A stretch of 64,000 nucleotides of DNA from Acetilactobacillus jinshanensis_A (GTDB taxonomy: Bacteria; Bacillota; Bacilli; Lactobacillales; Lactobacillaceae), in the NCBI GenBank assembly GCA_043289735.1, contig CP171343.1:558001-622000 (forward strand), in the 5' to 3' direction. Position numbers and translations under genes: made by a program. Shown here one piece after another: positions 53,212 to 61,679 of the stretch. Positions within the stretch are counted from its first letter, which is position 1; every line of letters starts with the position of its first letter. A model generated the notes under the pieces. It made no database searches and was not told where the DNA came from. It saw only the letters and a list, made by a program, of their open reading frames with translations.

Positions 53212-53859
53212 TTAATTTATTTTCCAGCCGTGATTGGGCAGCCAGTCACGCTTTCTCATCTTGGATACGTAGGGATTGCCCTGAACGTAAAAGCGCAGCG
53301 GGTCCATCTGGTTGGGACCCGCACTGACGCCGACCCTGGCGCTGCGGACGATCTGTCTAGCGGGACGTTTATGATCGAGGTCGATGCCGAGCGGGCCGTT
53401 GTTGCAGAGGGTCAGGCTATAGCGGTCGTTAGTGATGCCGAGGGCCTGCATCAGTTTAGCGGGGCCGTTGGTGAGGTTGACGCCGCGCTGCTTGCGGTTG
53501 CGGGCCATGAAGTACTTACCCTGAACGGGATCGATCGCGCGGATCATGATTCCGCTGGGCTGACCCTTCGGCTGATCGACGATTCCGAAGACTTCCCGGG
53601 CGTGGATCTTGTAGATGTACATGGTGCCGGGGTCACCGTACAGCGGTCGGCTAGATTTCGTGACGTGATTTTGATAAGCGTAAGACGTCGAATCGTCGGC
53701 ACCGCCGTAAGCTTCGTCTTCGACGATGTAGCCGGCCAGGGTACCCTGCGGGCCGTGATAAAACATTTTCCGGCCGATTAAATCTTTCGCGATCGTCGCC
53801 GGTGAACGATGCGCAAAGAACTGGTCTAATTTCTGTTTAAGGTTTAGGGTAATTAACAC
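53212..53859 (-). CDS. DNA-3-methyladenine glycosylase (AAG/Mpg family)
   Basis: Excises alkylated purines. 215 residues. RSPATIAKDLIGRKMFY, IVEDEAYGGADDSTSYAYQNHVTKSSRPLYGDPGTMYIYKIH with the catalytic Glu in VEDEAY, GIMIRAIDPVQG, LTNGPAKLMQALGI and GPLGIDL. Intact. Downstream end adjoins the convergent small gene. Confidence 0.9.
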   Translation of the reverse strand: MLITLNLKQKLDQFFAHRSPATIAKDLIGRKMFYHGPQGTLAGYIVEDEAYGGADDSTSYAYQNHVTKSSRPLYGDPGTMYIYKIHAREVFGIVDQPKGQPSGIMIRAIDPVQGKYFMARNRKQRGVNLTNGPAKLMQALGITNDRYSLTLCNNGPLGIDLDHKRPARQIVRSARVGVSAGPNQMDPLRFYVQGNPYVSKMRKRDWLPNHGWKIN

Positions 53860-53956
53860 TTCGATTCTATAGATGAATTCTACCTTAATTCTAACAGGAT
53901 TTTTGATATGTTAAAATTAACTTGATAATTCTACAATTTAAGGAACGATAAATTAT

Positions 53957-54544
53957 ATGAATCAGATTCCAAACGTTATTCATTATAGTTGGTTTGAAAA
54001 GGGCGCCATGCCCCAGGACATTAAAAATAATCTCCAATCCTGGAAGCAATGCTGCCCGAAGTACAAATTTATTTGCTGGAGGCCGAAGAACTTTAACGTT
54101 AATAAAAAATTATTTACCCGGCGGGCCGCTAAACAGGGTAACTGGGCGGCCGTTAGCGACTACGTTCGTTTAATGGCTTTGAAACAGAACGGTGGCGTCT
54201 TTTTGAACGTCCACGCGAAAATGTTGAAGTCGCTGGAGCCGCTGATGCACCGGCAGTCGTTTATCGGTCTGGGCCGTCCGGGGATGATCAACGCGAACCC
54301 CGTCTGGGCCGCTAAACCGATGGATAATAACGTGATCGAAACGCTGGACTTCGTTAACCGAATCGCTAAACGCAACGACCTTGAAAGTCGATTGAACGAT
54401 CAGGTCTACATTACTTCGGCTCATTTCCTGAAGTACGCCTTGGCACCGCAGGACGATAAGCAGTTGATTAATCACTGCTCGGTCTTTCCGACTAGTTACT
54501 TTAACGCTAAGCCGGATGCCAACGGGCAAGCTTTAATAACGTAG
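53957..54544 (+). pseudogene. GT32-type glycosyltransferase with altered DxD and broken C-terminus
   Basis: Family features: IPNVIHYSWFEKGAMPQDI, SWKQCCPKYKFICW, WAAVSDYVRLMALKQNGGVF. Where GT32 enzymes have the nucleotide-sugar/metal DxD (GGIYLDTD), this reads GGVFLNVH, so both acidic residues are lost. After GQALIT the frame ends, while another frame continues NNVAYTAYHL, resembling the family's C-terminal HH motif. The enzyme would add a sugar to a surface polymer. Probably inactive. Confidence 0.75.
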
Positions 54545-54639
54545 CCTACACAGCTTATCACCTCAGGATAAGCTAGCGAAAGGCCATGACTTTAAAGCCC
54601 GTGTTCATTATTATTTAAAGCACATGATTTAAGACCTTG

Positions 54640-54668
54640 TTGAAATTTTATGGAATTCGCGATATACT
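54640..54668 (+). promoter_or_regulatory. Promoter of the PyrR-controlled MFS gene
   Basis: TTGAAA (54640-54645) and TATACT (54663-54668) with a 17-bp spacer, directly upstream of the PyrR leader. Confidence 0.8.
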
Positions 54669-54682
54669 TTAAATGAATTAAT

Positions 54683-54796
54683 AAGGGTCTTTAATCCTAG
54701 TCCCGTGAGGCTAGCAAGATACCAAATAATTTTGCAATTAAATCAAGCGTTAAAATTATGAAAGGCCCGCTTGCTGAACGGTAAGTAGGCCTTTTG
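54683..54796 (+). promoter_or_regulatory. PyrR attenuator leader
   Basis: TCCTAGTCCCGTGAGGCTAG (54695-54714) is the PyrR binding loop, nearly the same as the site before upp. A terminator-like AAAGGCC ... GGCCTTTTGAG follows at about 54761-54796. When UMP is high, PyrR should favour termination ahead of the transporter gene. Confidence 0.85.
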
Positions 54797-54849
54797 AGTA
54801 TCAGCGCCCTTAAAATAACGAATGTCTGTGAGCATTCATTTTGGAGGTC

Positions 54850-56028
54850 ATGTCGAAGAATCAGAAGCTGACGTTAGCGTCGACCTCCGCCGGCTTCGCG
54901 TTAGAAAACATGGATTACAACGTCGTTTCGTTCACGATGTCGTCGATGATCGCCACGCTGGGGATCAGTGCGGCCGCCGGGGGCTTGATTCCGTCGGTGA
55001 CCAACGTCGGGATGCTGTTCGGCGGTATCCTGTTCGGTCTTTTAGCCGATCGTTTCGGTCGGGTCAAGATCTTCTCGTACACCATTTTCCTGTTCGCGTT
55101 GGCGACCGGCCTGATGTACTTTGCAAACAATATCGATTTGATCTACGTGCTGCGTTTCTTCGGTGGCTTTGCCGAAGGCGGTGAATTCGGCGCCGGAGTT
55201 GCGTTATTGGCCGAAAACTTTCCGAGTAACAAAATCGGTCGCTTGACGTCGTACGCCTCGATCGGTGGCCAGATCGGTGCCATCATCACGGCCGGTTTAG
55301 CCGCGGTGATCATTCCGCACTTCGGCTGGCACGCCTTATTCCTGGTCGGTCTAGCTCCGGCGATCTTCGCCTTCTTCGTTCGGAGGAACCTAAAGGAAAA
55401 TCCGAAGAAGTATGACAAGAAAGTTTCAATTAGACAGTTGTTTACTTCACCACGAATGGCCTGGCAGACGATGGGTTTAATCTTGATGGTCATGGTTCAG
55501 GTCGCCGGTTATTACGGTTTAATGAACTGGTTGCCGTCCATCATGCAGAAGCATCTGCACATCAGCGTATCTAAGTCGTCGCTATGGATGATCGTTACGA
55601 TCGTCGGTATGTGCCTTGGCATGTGGGCGTTCGGCACCTTGATGGACCACTTTAGCCCGCGGATTTCGTACGGGATCTTTCTGATCGCCGCCGCGGCCGC
55701 GATTTATTTGATCACGATCGCCTTTAACGCCGGTACGCTGCTGTTCGCCTGTACCGTGGTCGGTTTCTTCACCAACGGAATGTACAGCGGCTACGGCGCC
55801 GTAGTCAGTCGCTTATACCCGATGAACGTGCGAGCGACCGCCAATAACTTCATCATGAACGTCGGCAAGGCCGTCGGTGGATTCTCGCCGGCCGTGATCG
55901 GTCTGCTGATGGATCACTGTTCGTTAGTGACGGTCATTATGATCCTGTCGGTAATGTACCTGTTCAGCTTCGTAATTATGCTGACGATGCCAAATTTGAG
56001 GAAATTGAAGAACGTTAGTAAAGCGTAA
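54850..56028 (+). CDS. MFS transporter under PyrR control (orotate/pyrimidine candidate)
   Basis: 392 residues from ATG 54850 (GGAGGTC immediately before, a tight spacing; a TTG at 54841 is the alternative). Twelve helices with the MFS loop FGLLADRFGRVKIF and FLVGLAPAIFAFFVRRNLKENPKKYD, as in acid:H+ symporters of the AAHS/sugar-acid type. The PyrR leader ties it to pyrimidine supply, so uptake of orotate or another pyrimidine precursor is a reasonable guess. Intact. Confidence 0.85.
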   Translation: MSKNQKLTLASTSAGFALENMDYNVVSFTMSSMIATLGISAAAGGLIPSVTNVGMLFGGILFGLLADRFGRVKIFSYTIFLFALATGLMYFANNIDLIYVLRFFGGFAEGGEFGAGVALLAENFPSNKIGRLTSYASIGGQIGAIITAGLAAVIIPHFGWHALFLVGLAPAIFAFFVRRNLKENPKKYDKKVSIRQLFTSPRMAWQTMGLILMVMVQVAGYYGLMNWLPSIMQKHLHISVSKSSLWMIVTIVGMCLGMWAFGTLMDHFSPRISYGIFLIAAAAAIYLITIAFNAGTLLFACTVVGFFTNGMYSGYGAVVSRLYPMNVRATANNFIMNVGKAVGGFSPAVIGLLMDHCSLVTVIMILSVMYLFSFVIMLTMPNLRKLKNVSKA

Positions 56029-56080
56029 AATTTAATGATTATCAGGCAATCCATAATTAAAAGGGCCTTTTTTGGTTTAC

Positions 56081-56233
56081 CTATTCATCACAATGGTGAA
56101 TCGACTGCCTTAATCGTTTAGCAGATTTGACTACCGAACGGCAGGCATCTAACACCTTTGAAAATTTCAATAAATCGATGGTAATTGCATTTAAAAATAA
56201 AGCAATGATTACTAAAGTCTTGAGAGCGAACAT
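56081..56233 (-). CDS. Small protein with one helix, 50 aa
   Basis: ATG 56233 after GCAGGGCGGTGATTAAA. MFALKTLVIIALFLNAITIDLLKF forms one hydrophobic helix, then a basic amphipathic part (KSAKRLRQSIHHCDE). Convergent with the MFS gene, with an A/T-flanked AAAGGGCCTTTTTT between them. Function unknown; could be a small toxin-like or regulatory peptide. Confidence 0.45.
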   Translation of the reverse strand: MFALKTLVIIALFLNAITIDLLKFSKVLDACRSVVKSAKRLRQSIHHCDE

Positions 56234-56304
56234 TTTAATCACCGCCCTGCATGCTATAAATTAAGCTAGTTAAGCCTAGGCATACGTTAATTATAATGTC
56301 ATAA

Positions 56305-56426
56305 TTGATAAACGGTTAATATCTGGTATTCTAGACTCGTAATCTCAAAGCGGACAATCACCGCAACAAGTTGGTTACTTGCTGAAGATTTTACGTAGGG
56401 CGCTTTAATTAGCGCTTTTCTTTTTA
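56305..56426 (+). ncRNA. Candidate small RNA
   Basis: A promoter TTGATA (56305-56310) with a 16-bp spacer and TATTCT (56327-56332) faces a terminator GCGCT TTAATT AGCGC TTTTCTTTTT (56401-56426) about 60 bp further on, with no open frame between. The predicted RNA of about 88 bases contains the inverted GCGG...CCGC and CAAGTTGGTTACTTG. Not recognised as a known family. Confidence 0.45.
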
Positions 56427-56568
56427 CCATCTTTAAAAATTATCTTTAATTTGTAATCCTCAATTAATTAACTTTTACTTCTCTTCATTAGTTAAATATC
56501 ACACGGGTTGGTAATATCGACTAACAGGCCGTGAAAGCCGGATTCCTTAATAATCAATTTCTTGAATA

Positions 56569-57686
56569 TTAACGAGCTTTGGCTTTATTTTTATCAAGAT
56601 TATTAATTTTACGTGGCATCTTTATATCTCCTTCGAACTTCTGGATTCGCTGAACGGCTTTCTTAATGTTATCAGTACTAACGGCGTAACTGATTCTAAG
56701 GTGACCTTCACCACCGGGGCCAAAGGCACTGCCAGGTACAACCCCTACGTGAGCTTTCTCAGCTAATTCAGTTGCAAATTTAATACTATTTTGGGTAAAC
56801 TGGCTTGGAATCTTAGCAAAGATGTAGAAAGCACCGCTAGGTTCAGGACTGGTGAATCCAGCTTTAGCTAAACCATCACGTAAGATATCACGACGCTGCT
56901 TATAGATCTTTCGCATCTTCGGACCGTCTTCGTAACCGTTCTTAAAGGCTTCACTAGCTGCGTACTGGGCACAGGTGGTGGTAGTGGTAACGGCAATGGT
57001 ATGAATCCCGTTGATCTTACTGATTACCTTAGCAGGTCCGCAAATTAAACCGATTCGGTATCCAGTCATAGCAAAGGTCTTGGAAACTCCGTTGAAGACG
57101 ATGGCCTGATCCGGAATAAAACTAGCAATTGAAGTATGCGGATATCCATAGGTTAATTCACTGTAAATTTCATCACAGATACAGAAAATGTGATGTTTCT
57201 TGATCACCTTGGCTAAGGCCTGTAATTCCTTTTAGTTATATGTATTACCAACCGGGTTATTAGGATAGTTAAGAATTAAAGCTTTAGTCTTTGGATGATC
57301 TTTAAAGTAGCTTCTAATTTTTCAGGAGTTAATTGGGATGTATAGCGAGAAGATCGGGGTCGGGATAATGACCTCGTCGCCCGGATTCAGGATGGCGTTA
57401 AAGACGTAACGAGAATCTGCGTTTTTGGATTGTAGTTTAAATTATATTTATCATGTAAAAATTTAGCGGCGTTTTGACGTAACGGCAAAATGCCACGAGG
57501 ATTGGTGTAATGACTATGGTCATCTTCAATTGCTTTGACTGCGGCCTTCTTAATGTGTTCAGGAGTGGCAAAATCAGGTTCACCGATGGTCAATTTAATC
57601 AAATCAGGAATCTTCGAAATTTTCTGATTAAATCCCAAGATTGCATTCGATATTATTGATAATTTTCTATAAAATAAATGCATCAC
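56569..57686 (-). pseudogene. PLP-dependent aminotransferase (class I/II), broken
   Basis: The N-terminal piece (57387-57686) has PDLIKLTIGEPDFATPEHIKKAAVKAIEDDHSHYTNPRGILPLRQ; the C-terminal piece (56569-57207) has CDEIYSELTYG, VFNGVSKTFAMTGYRIGLICGP with the PLP-binding Lys, and HLRISYAVSTDNIKKAV. Between them (57208-57386) frames shift more than once. Likely an aspartate or N-acetyl-diaminopimelate aminotransferase (PatA-like). Confidence 0.8.
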
Positions 57687-57692
57687 AAATTA

Positions 57693-58262
57693 TTAATTTA
57701 AACGATTCTTAAAGCGATTTTTAGTAAATTGCTTCTGCTGAATTAACATCTTTTTCAGGTATTGATGAACTTTGGTTAATTGCTTTTGATTGCAGTGGCT
57801 CAGTTCCTTATTAATCGTTTTTACCAATTGTGGCTGAGTTGGCTTCTTAGGTTCGATAAAGGTGGCGATCTCAAAAAGCCGGAAGAGGCTATGTTTTAAT
57901 GATTTATAGTCGTTAGGCTTTACTTCCGCATACAGGTAACGAGTATCTTTATCAACGCCCGGAAAGTAGTGAAGATGCGCTTGCTTAAGCGAAAATTGAA
58001 ATTTGTCCGACGGTCGTTTATTCATGTGAATGAACCAGCCGACGAACTTTTGAAATTGGTTAAATTTACCGATGATCTGAATGCCGTGCATCAAACCCAC
58101 GACGTTGAATAACGGCGTGATTTTATGGGGCGGATGAACGATCATTAGCTGCACCTGGGTTAACGGCAGGTGATGCTGAGCATAACGATACATCTTTTTG
58201 GGCACGTTAAATTCATTAGCTTGATTATCTGGCGTGATGATAAGGACCTTCCACTCTTTCAT
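57693..58262 (-). CDS. Unknown protein, 189 aa
   Basis: Soluble, beginning MKEWKVLIITPDNQANEFNVPKKMYRYAQHHLPLTQVQLMIVHPPHKIT. The C-terminal third is basic (QYLKKMLIQQKQFTKNRFKNRL). No motif recognised. It lies directly upstream of the aminotransferase remnant on the same strand. Confidence 0.55.
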   Translation of the reverse strand: MKEWKVLIITPDNQANEFNVPKKMYRYAQHHLPLTQVQLMIVHPPHKITPLFNVVGLMHGIQIIGKFNQFQKFVGWFIHMNKRPSDKFQFSLKQAHLHYFPGVDKDTRYLYAEVKPNDYKSLKHSLFRLFEIATFIEPKKPTQPQLVKTINKELSHCNQKQLTKVHQYLKKMLIQQKQFTKNRFKNRLN

Positions 58263-58328
58263 CTAGATCTATTTTACACCTATTATGAATGAATAATGAT
58301 ATAATTAATAGATAAAGAAGGTAATTTT

Positions 58329-58700
58329 TTGGCAAAGAATTGGGATCCACAATTTTTAAAATCGATTACGAACGCCCAAACGATTAAAGTGGCTCCGGAT
58401 TATGCCGATCACCGAGCTTTGACGCCGATTCCGGTTTGGTTCGTCCGGGTTGGTAACGATATGTACGTTCGGGCTTACCGCGGTCCGAAGTCCAAATGGT
58501 ATCAGGCTGCCGTAAAACAGGGGACCGGTCAAGCTGACTTGAACGGCCACCGGGTCGCCGTTAGTTTTGCACCCGTCAAACGGGATTCGTTCGTCAACAA
58601 GACCGTTAATCAGGAATATTTAGCTAAATACCACGGCAGTTCGATGCTGTGGATGGTCGAAAACGCGTTAGATTCTACATTGAAGGTCTTACCAAAATGA
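58329..58700 (+). CDS. DUF2255-family protein
   Basis: 123 residues from a TTG at 58329 (AGAAGGTAATTTT upstream). Family pattern visible: W.PQFLKSITNAQTIKVAPDY, PIPVWFVRVGNDMYVRAYRGPKSKWYQAAVKQGTG, VAVSFAPV, and NQEYLAKYHGSSMLWMVENA. A small flavin/F420-reductase-like barrel is assumed for the family; function unknown. Confidence 0.75.
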   Translation: MAKNWDPQFLKSITNAQTIKVAPDYADHRALTPIPVWFVRVGNDMYVRAYRGPKSKWYQAAVKQGTGQADLNGHRVAVSFAPVKRDSFVNKTVNQEYLAKYHGSSMLWMVENALDSTLKVLPK

Positions 58701-58733
58701 TCAAGATCGATTAAAAAACAGGATCCGAACCGG

Positions 58734-59366
58734 ATGCGGACTCGCGTGATCGCGTTGCTGATTGGCCTAGCGGTTAACGCCTTTGGCAATGCCTTGACGG
58801 TCTCCTCGAACACGGGATCCGCGGTCTATACCGCCGCCTCGGTCGATTTGTTTAAAGCCACCGGCATCGGCATTAGTATCTTTATTTTCGGCTGGGGCGT
58901 TTTGAACGCCGTTATTAATCAATTTTTGATTAAGCATATTGACGTGATCCGGTTTTGTAAGGGTATTTTCTATACCTTTTTCTTTAGTTATTTTATCGAT
59001 ATTTTTACGAATGGCTTAAACTGGCTCGGTCTGCCGCAGCAGAGCTGGCTAATTCGAACTTTAGTTTCGTTAGTCGGCACCACCTTGATCGGGATCTCGA
59101 TCTCAATCTATCAGCGAGCTAATCTGTTGATGCACCCCAATGATGATATGACCAACATTCTGCGTTTTGATTATTTTCACGGCAGTGCCATCTGGGCGCA
59201 GGCGGTTGATTTGATGTTGCCGGTGCTTTCGATTATTATTTGTTCGGTGTTGCTGTGGCACGTTTATGCCGTTAGCATCGCCACGGTTTGCTACTTTATC
59301 TGTACCGGTCCCGTTATTAAATATAGTGATCGTTGGATTTGGCCGAGTTTGAAGCATAACTTTTAG
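58734..59366 (+). CDS. YczE/YitT-like membrane protein
   Basis: 210 residues with five or six helices: IALLIGLAVNAFGNALTVSSNTGSAVYTAASVDL, ISIFIFGWGVLNAVINQFLI, RTLVSLVGTTLIGISISIYQRANLLMHPNDDM (the P.D pattern of the YczE family). No good ribosome-binding site before ATG 58734; the open frame reaches a little further up (KKQDPNR) without a start codon. The zinc-ribbon gene follows 13 bp downstream. Confidence 0.7.
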   Translation: MRTRVIALLIGLAVNAFGNALTVSSNTGSAVYTAASVDLFKATGIGISIFIFGWGVLNAVINQFLIKHIDVIRFCKGIFYTFFFSYFIDIFTNGLNWLGLPQQSWLIRTLVSLVGTTLIGISISIYQRANLLMHPNDDMTNILRFDYFHGSAIWAQAVDLMLPVLSIIICSVLLWHVYAVSIATVCYFICTGPVIKYSDRWIWPSLKHNF

Positions 59367-59379
59367 GAGGTGTTCCTCG

Positions 59380-59625
59380 ATGAAATATTGTCCGCATTGT
59401 GGCCAGTTGATTCGTTCCGACGCCGTAATTTGTCCGTACTGCGGTTATCAGCAGTCGCGAATTTCTCGGGATGAACATATTACTTTGATCATTACCGTTC
59501 TAAACGCTGGGACTTTGTTATTCTTGGGCTTTCAAGGTTTAATTCGGCCGTTTTATATTAATAACATGGGAACTTTTGTGACGGTGATTTTAAGTCTTTT
59601 TTTTCGTTCTGATTTTTATGTTTAA
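59380..59625 (+). CDS. Zinc-ribbon membrane protein, C-terminus uncertain
   Basis: ATG 59380 after TTAGGAGGTGTTCCTCG. N-terminal zinc ribbon KYCPHCGQLIRSDAVICPYCGY (two CxxC pairs) and then two helices (LIITVLNAGTLLFLGFQGLI, GTFVTVILSLFF). The end passes through an eight-T run (59594-59605) where a shift would change the tail. Confidence 0.65.
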   Translation: MKYCPHCGQLIRSDAVICPYCGYQQSRISRDEHITLIITVLNAGTLLFLGFQGLIRPFYINNMGTFVTVILSLFFRSDFYV

Positions 59626-59644
59626 TCAACGAATTCTGTTGATT

Positions 59645-60088
59645 TTAGAATACTTTGCCTTCGAAAGGTTTCGTTGGACACGTTTTAAAGTCGTATTTAG
59701 CAAGATCGGCGGCGTTGGTTAAATAGGCGTCGGAGCACATTCCAATCATCAAGTTGGTACGTTCCTTCGGATCGAACTTAACGATGACGACTTTTTTGCC
59801 GGCTTGTTTGGCCATGCCTAATTCGTAGGCGGTGCCGCTGTCAACGTCGTTGCCGTCCATATCGATGATGGCGACGACCGCTTGGCAGTCGTGAACCCGT
59901 TGCATGTCTAGATTATAAATCTGCCGGCCCCATTGAACGGTATTCTTGGGGTAGTCGGCTTTTTGATAGTGAAGCGGGGAATAGAAGCTATGAACCGTTG
60001 GGTTATGCTTCAGAGCGTTTTCAACGGCGTGAACCCGTTTAATCTGTAGCGGGCTGAAGAACGGTGCTGCTAAATAAACTTGATCCAT
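59645..60088 (-). CDS. Nucleoside 2-deoxyribosyltransferase
   Basis: 147 residues. LAAPFFSPLQIKRV, SPLHYQ, VQWGRQIYNLDMQRVHDCQAVVAIID, and DSGTAYELGMAKQAGKKVVI with the catalytic Glu, then NLMIGMCSDAYLT. Exchanges bases between deoxyribonucleosides, a salvage enzyme typical of lactobacilli. Overlaps the end of the deoxynucleoside kinase gene by 50 bp. Confidence 0.92.
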   Translation of the reverse strand: MDQVYLAAPFFSPLQIKRVHAVENALKHNPTVHSFYSPLHYQKADYPKNTVQWGRQIYNLDMQRVHDCQAVVAIIDMDGNDVDSGTAYELGMAKQAGKKVVIVKFDPKERTNLMIGMCSDAYLTNAADLAKYDFKTCPTKPFEGKVF

Positions 60089-60761
60089 AATAAATTATCA
60101 CCTTTTTCTTTAAAGCTCGGTCAATTTTGCCTAGAACGATTTTAAGGTCGTGATGACTGCCCATAAAGTCATATTGGTTCCCGTCAATAATTAGAAGTGG
60201 GGAAGCATCGTAATGCTTAGCCCAGACGGCGTAATATTTAATTAGGTTCTTATAGTACGTCGTTAAGGAATTATTTTTAGTTGGCTGTTCGTAAGGTCGG
60301 CCCCGTTTCTCGATTCGCTTTAGCATGGTGGGGTAATCAACTTTGATCAGGACCATTAAGTCGGGAGCTTTCTTATGAGCGGCGTAGGGCAGTTCTTCCA
60401 TCATGTTAGCCAGAAGGCTTTGATAGATGTCCCATTCGGGCTTGGTGGTGTTGCCCAGATCGTAGTTCATCTTCATGAAGAGGCGGTCTTCGTAAATGGA
60501 ACGGTCTAAAACGTTGTCGTTTTCCTTCATGGCCTGTTTCATCATCTTGAAACGGATGTTTAAAAAGTAAATCTGCAGCAAAAAGGTGTATGGATTAGTC
60601 TTCCATTTACCTTCGGAAACTAATTGATTGCCCTTATAGAATAACGGCAGGACCGGATTGTTGTTCACGGGTTCGTAAAACGGCTTTGAGCCGAGGTGTT
60701 TAGACAGTTTAGCGGTTAAGCTCGTCTTTCCGGCTCCAATTACGCCTGCTAATGTAATCAA
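60039..60761 (-). CDS. Deoxynucleoside kinase (dAK/dGK type)
   Basis: 240 residues as read. P-loop LAGVIGAGKTSLTAKL, FYEPVNNNPVLPLFY, DRSIYEDRLFMK (DRS motif) and KRIEKRGRPYEQ (lid). Phosphorylates deoxyadenosine/deoxyguanosine. The last 15 residues (KKKVIIYYGSSLF...) differ from the usual ending and overlap the NDT gene; a one-base change in the AAAGAAAAAGG run would give KEKGDNL and remove most of the overlap. Confidence 0.88.
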   Translation of the reverse strand: MITLAGVIGAGKTSLTAKLSKHLGSKPFYEPVNNNPVLPLFYKGNQLVSEGKWKTNPYTFLLQIYFLNIRFKMMKQAMKENDNVLDRSIYEDRLFMKMNYDLGNTTKPEWDIYQSLLANMMEELPYAAHKKAPDLMVLIKVDYPTMLKRIEKRGRPYEQPTKNNSLTTYYKNLIKYYAVWAKHYDASPLLIIDGNQYDFMGSHHDLKIVLGKIDRALKKKVIIYYGSSLFSSTVLQPATD

Positions 60762-60808
60762 GATGAGATAACATCCCTTTCCAAATCATTTGTTCAACGT
60801 TTAACAAG

Positions 60809-60891
60809 ATACCATGAATTTGGCCTTTAATCAAGATAATCTACAAGATATGGTATATTATTTTAAATATGTTCATAGATATGGTATATTA
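60809..60891. repeat. Repeated ATGGTAT motifs between divergent salvage genes
   Basis: AGATATGGTATATTA occurs twice, at 60846-60860 and 60877-60891, 31 bp apart (about three helical turns). An inverted copy AGATACCAT lies at 60807-60815. They sit between the kinase-NDT pair (minus) and the second NDT gene (plus). They look like operators of an unidentified regulator; this is inferred from repetition and position. Confidence 0.5.
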
Positions 60892-60958
60892 ATTTTGCTA
60901 GATAGTGAATGTATTGTCACACAATTTATAAAGTAAAATTCGGAGAGATGAATTGATC

Positions 60959-61399
60959 ATGGTAAAAGTATTTATTAGCGCACCGTTTTTTAGTGATAAT
61001 CAAGTTGATAAAGTTAAGACGTTAGAACAGGTTTTAAAGAAGAATCCGACCGTGACCGATTTTTATTCCGCTCGATTAGAGCAAGGGACTGATTCAGTTC
61101 CCGGCAGTTTACAATGGGGCCAAGAAATATACGCTCGTGACATGAACGGTTTGAAATCGAGCGACGTGGTGGTGGCGATCCTGGATTTTGACGGCCACGA
61201 TATCGACAGCGGGACGTCTTACGAGATCGGTCAGGCTAAAGCGATGGGGAAGCCCGTGATTGCGTTACGAACCGATCGCAGCAAGACTAATCTAATGATC
61301 GGTGCTAGTGCCGACGCTTCGTTTAAGAGCGTTCGTTCTTTAGTTAATTATGATTTTAACCACGTTCATCCTAACCAATTTAAAGGTCAGCTATGTTAA
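60959..61399 (+). CDS. Nucleoside 2-deoxyribosyltransferase, paralogue
   Basis: 146 residues from ATG 60959 (CGGAGAG 13 bases upstream; a TTG at 60953 is equally possible by spacing). Same signatures as the enzyme at 59645-60088: ISAPFFSDNQVDKVK, LQWGQEIYARDMNGLKSSDVVVAILDFDGHDIDSGTSYEIGQA with the catalytic Glu, NLMIGASADA. The two paralogues diverge clearly and may differ in base preference (NDT type I and II). Confidence 0.92.
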   Translation: MVKVFISAPFFSDNQVDKVKTLEQVLKKNPTVTDFYSARLEQGTDSVPGSLQWGQEIYARDMNGLKSSDVVVAILDFDGHDIDSGTSYEIGQAKAMGKPVIALRTDRSKTNLMIGASADASFKSVRSLVNYDFNHVHPNQFKGQLC

Positions 61400-61400
61400 T

Positions 61401-61679
61401 TTAATACCAATGATGAGCTTCCCAGAAACGCTTAGCATTTACCCAGCTACCATAACGCTATTTGACATAAGCATCAGCAACTTTAACTTGATGCTTATGA
61501 TTTAAATTGACGTGACCGTGCTTATAACCTAAGTAACTAGGATCTAACTGGAAGTAGCCGATACAGACACCACCGTAGCTTAGTACGTTCCAGCGATGGC
61601 CAGATTCATGGCCTGAGATCCAGTTTCTGGCTTTTAATTCAGGTTTACTTAAACCATCTCGAAACCAGTCGTTGTCAAC
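61401..61679 (-). pseudogene. apf: Apf-type wall protein, cut by TnpB element and with in-frame TAG
   Basis: Minus-strand frame VDNDWFRDGLSKPELKARNWISGHESGHRWNVLSYGGVCIGYFQLDPSYLGYKHGHVNLNHKHQVKVADAYVK, then TAG, then RYGSWVNAKRFWEAHHWY and TAA 61401-61403. It carries the transglycosylase-like Glu in GHESG. The N-terminal half is missing: the sequence starts exactly at the end of the TnpB element. A sister copy is broken at 50213-50517. Confidence 0.8.

Noticed and set aside
53230..53781. Long plus-strand open frame opposite the DNA glycosylase
   Set aside because: It lies entirely antisense to a clear 3-methyladenine glycosylase and its translation looks like reverse-strand codon bias, with no start signals.
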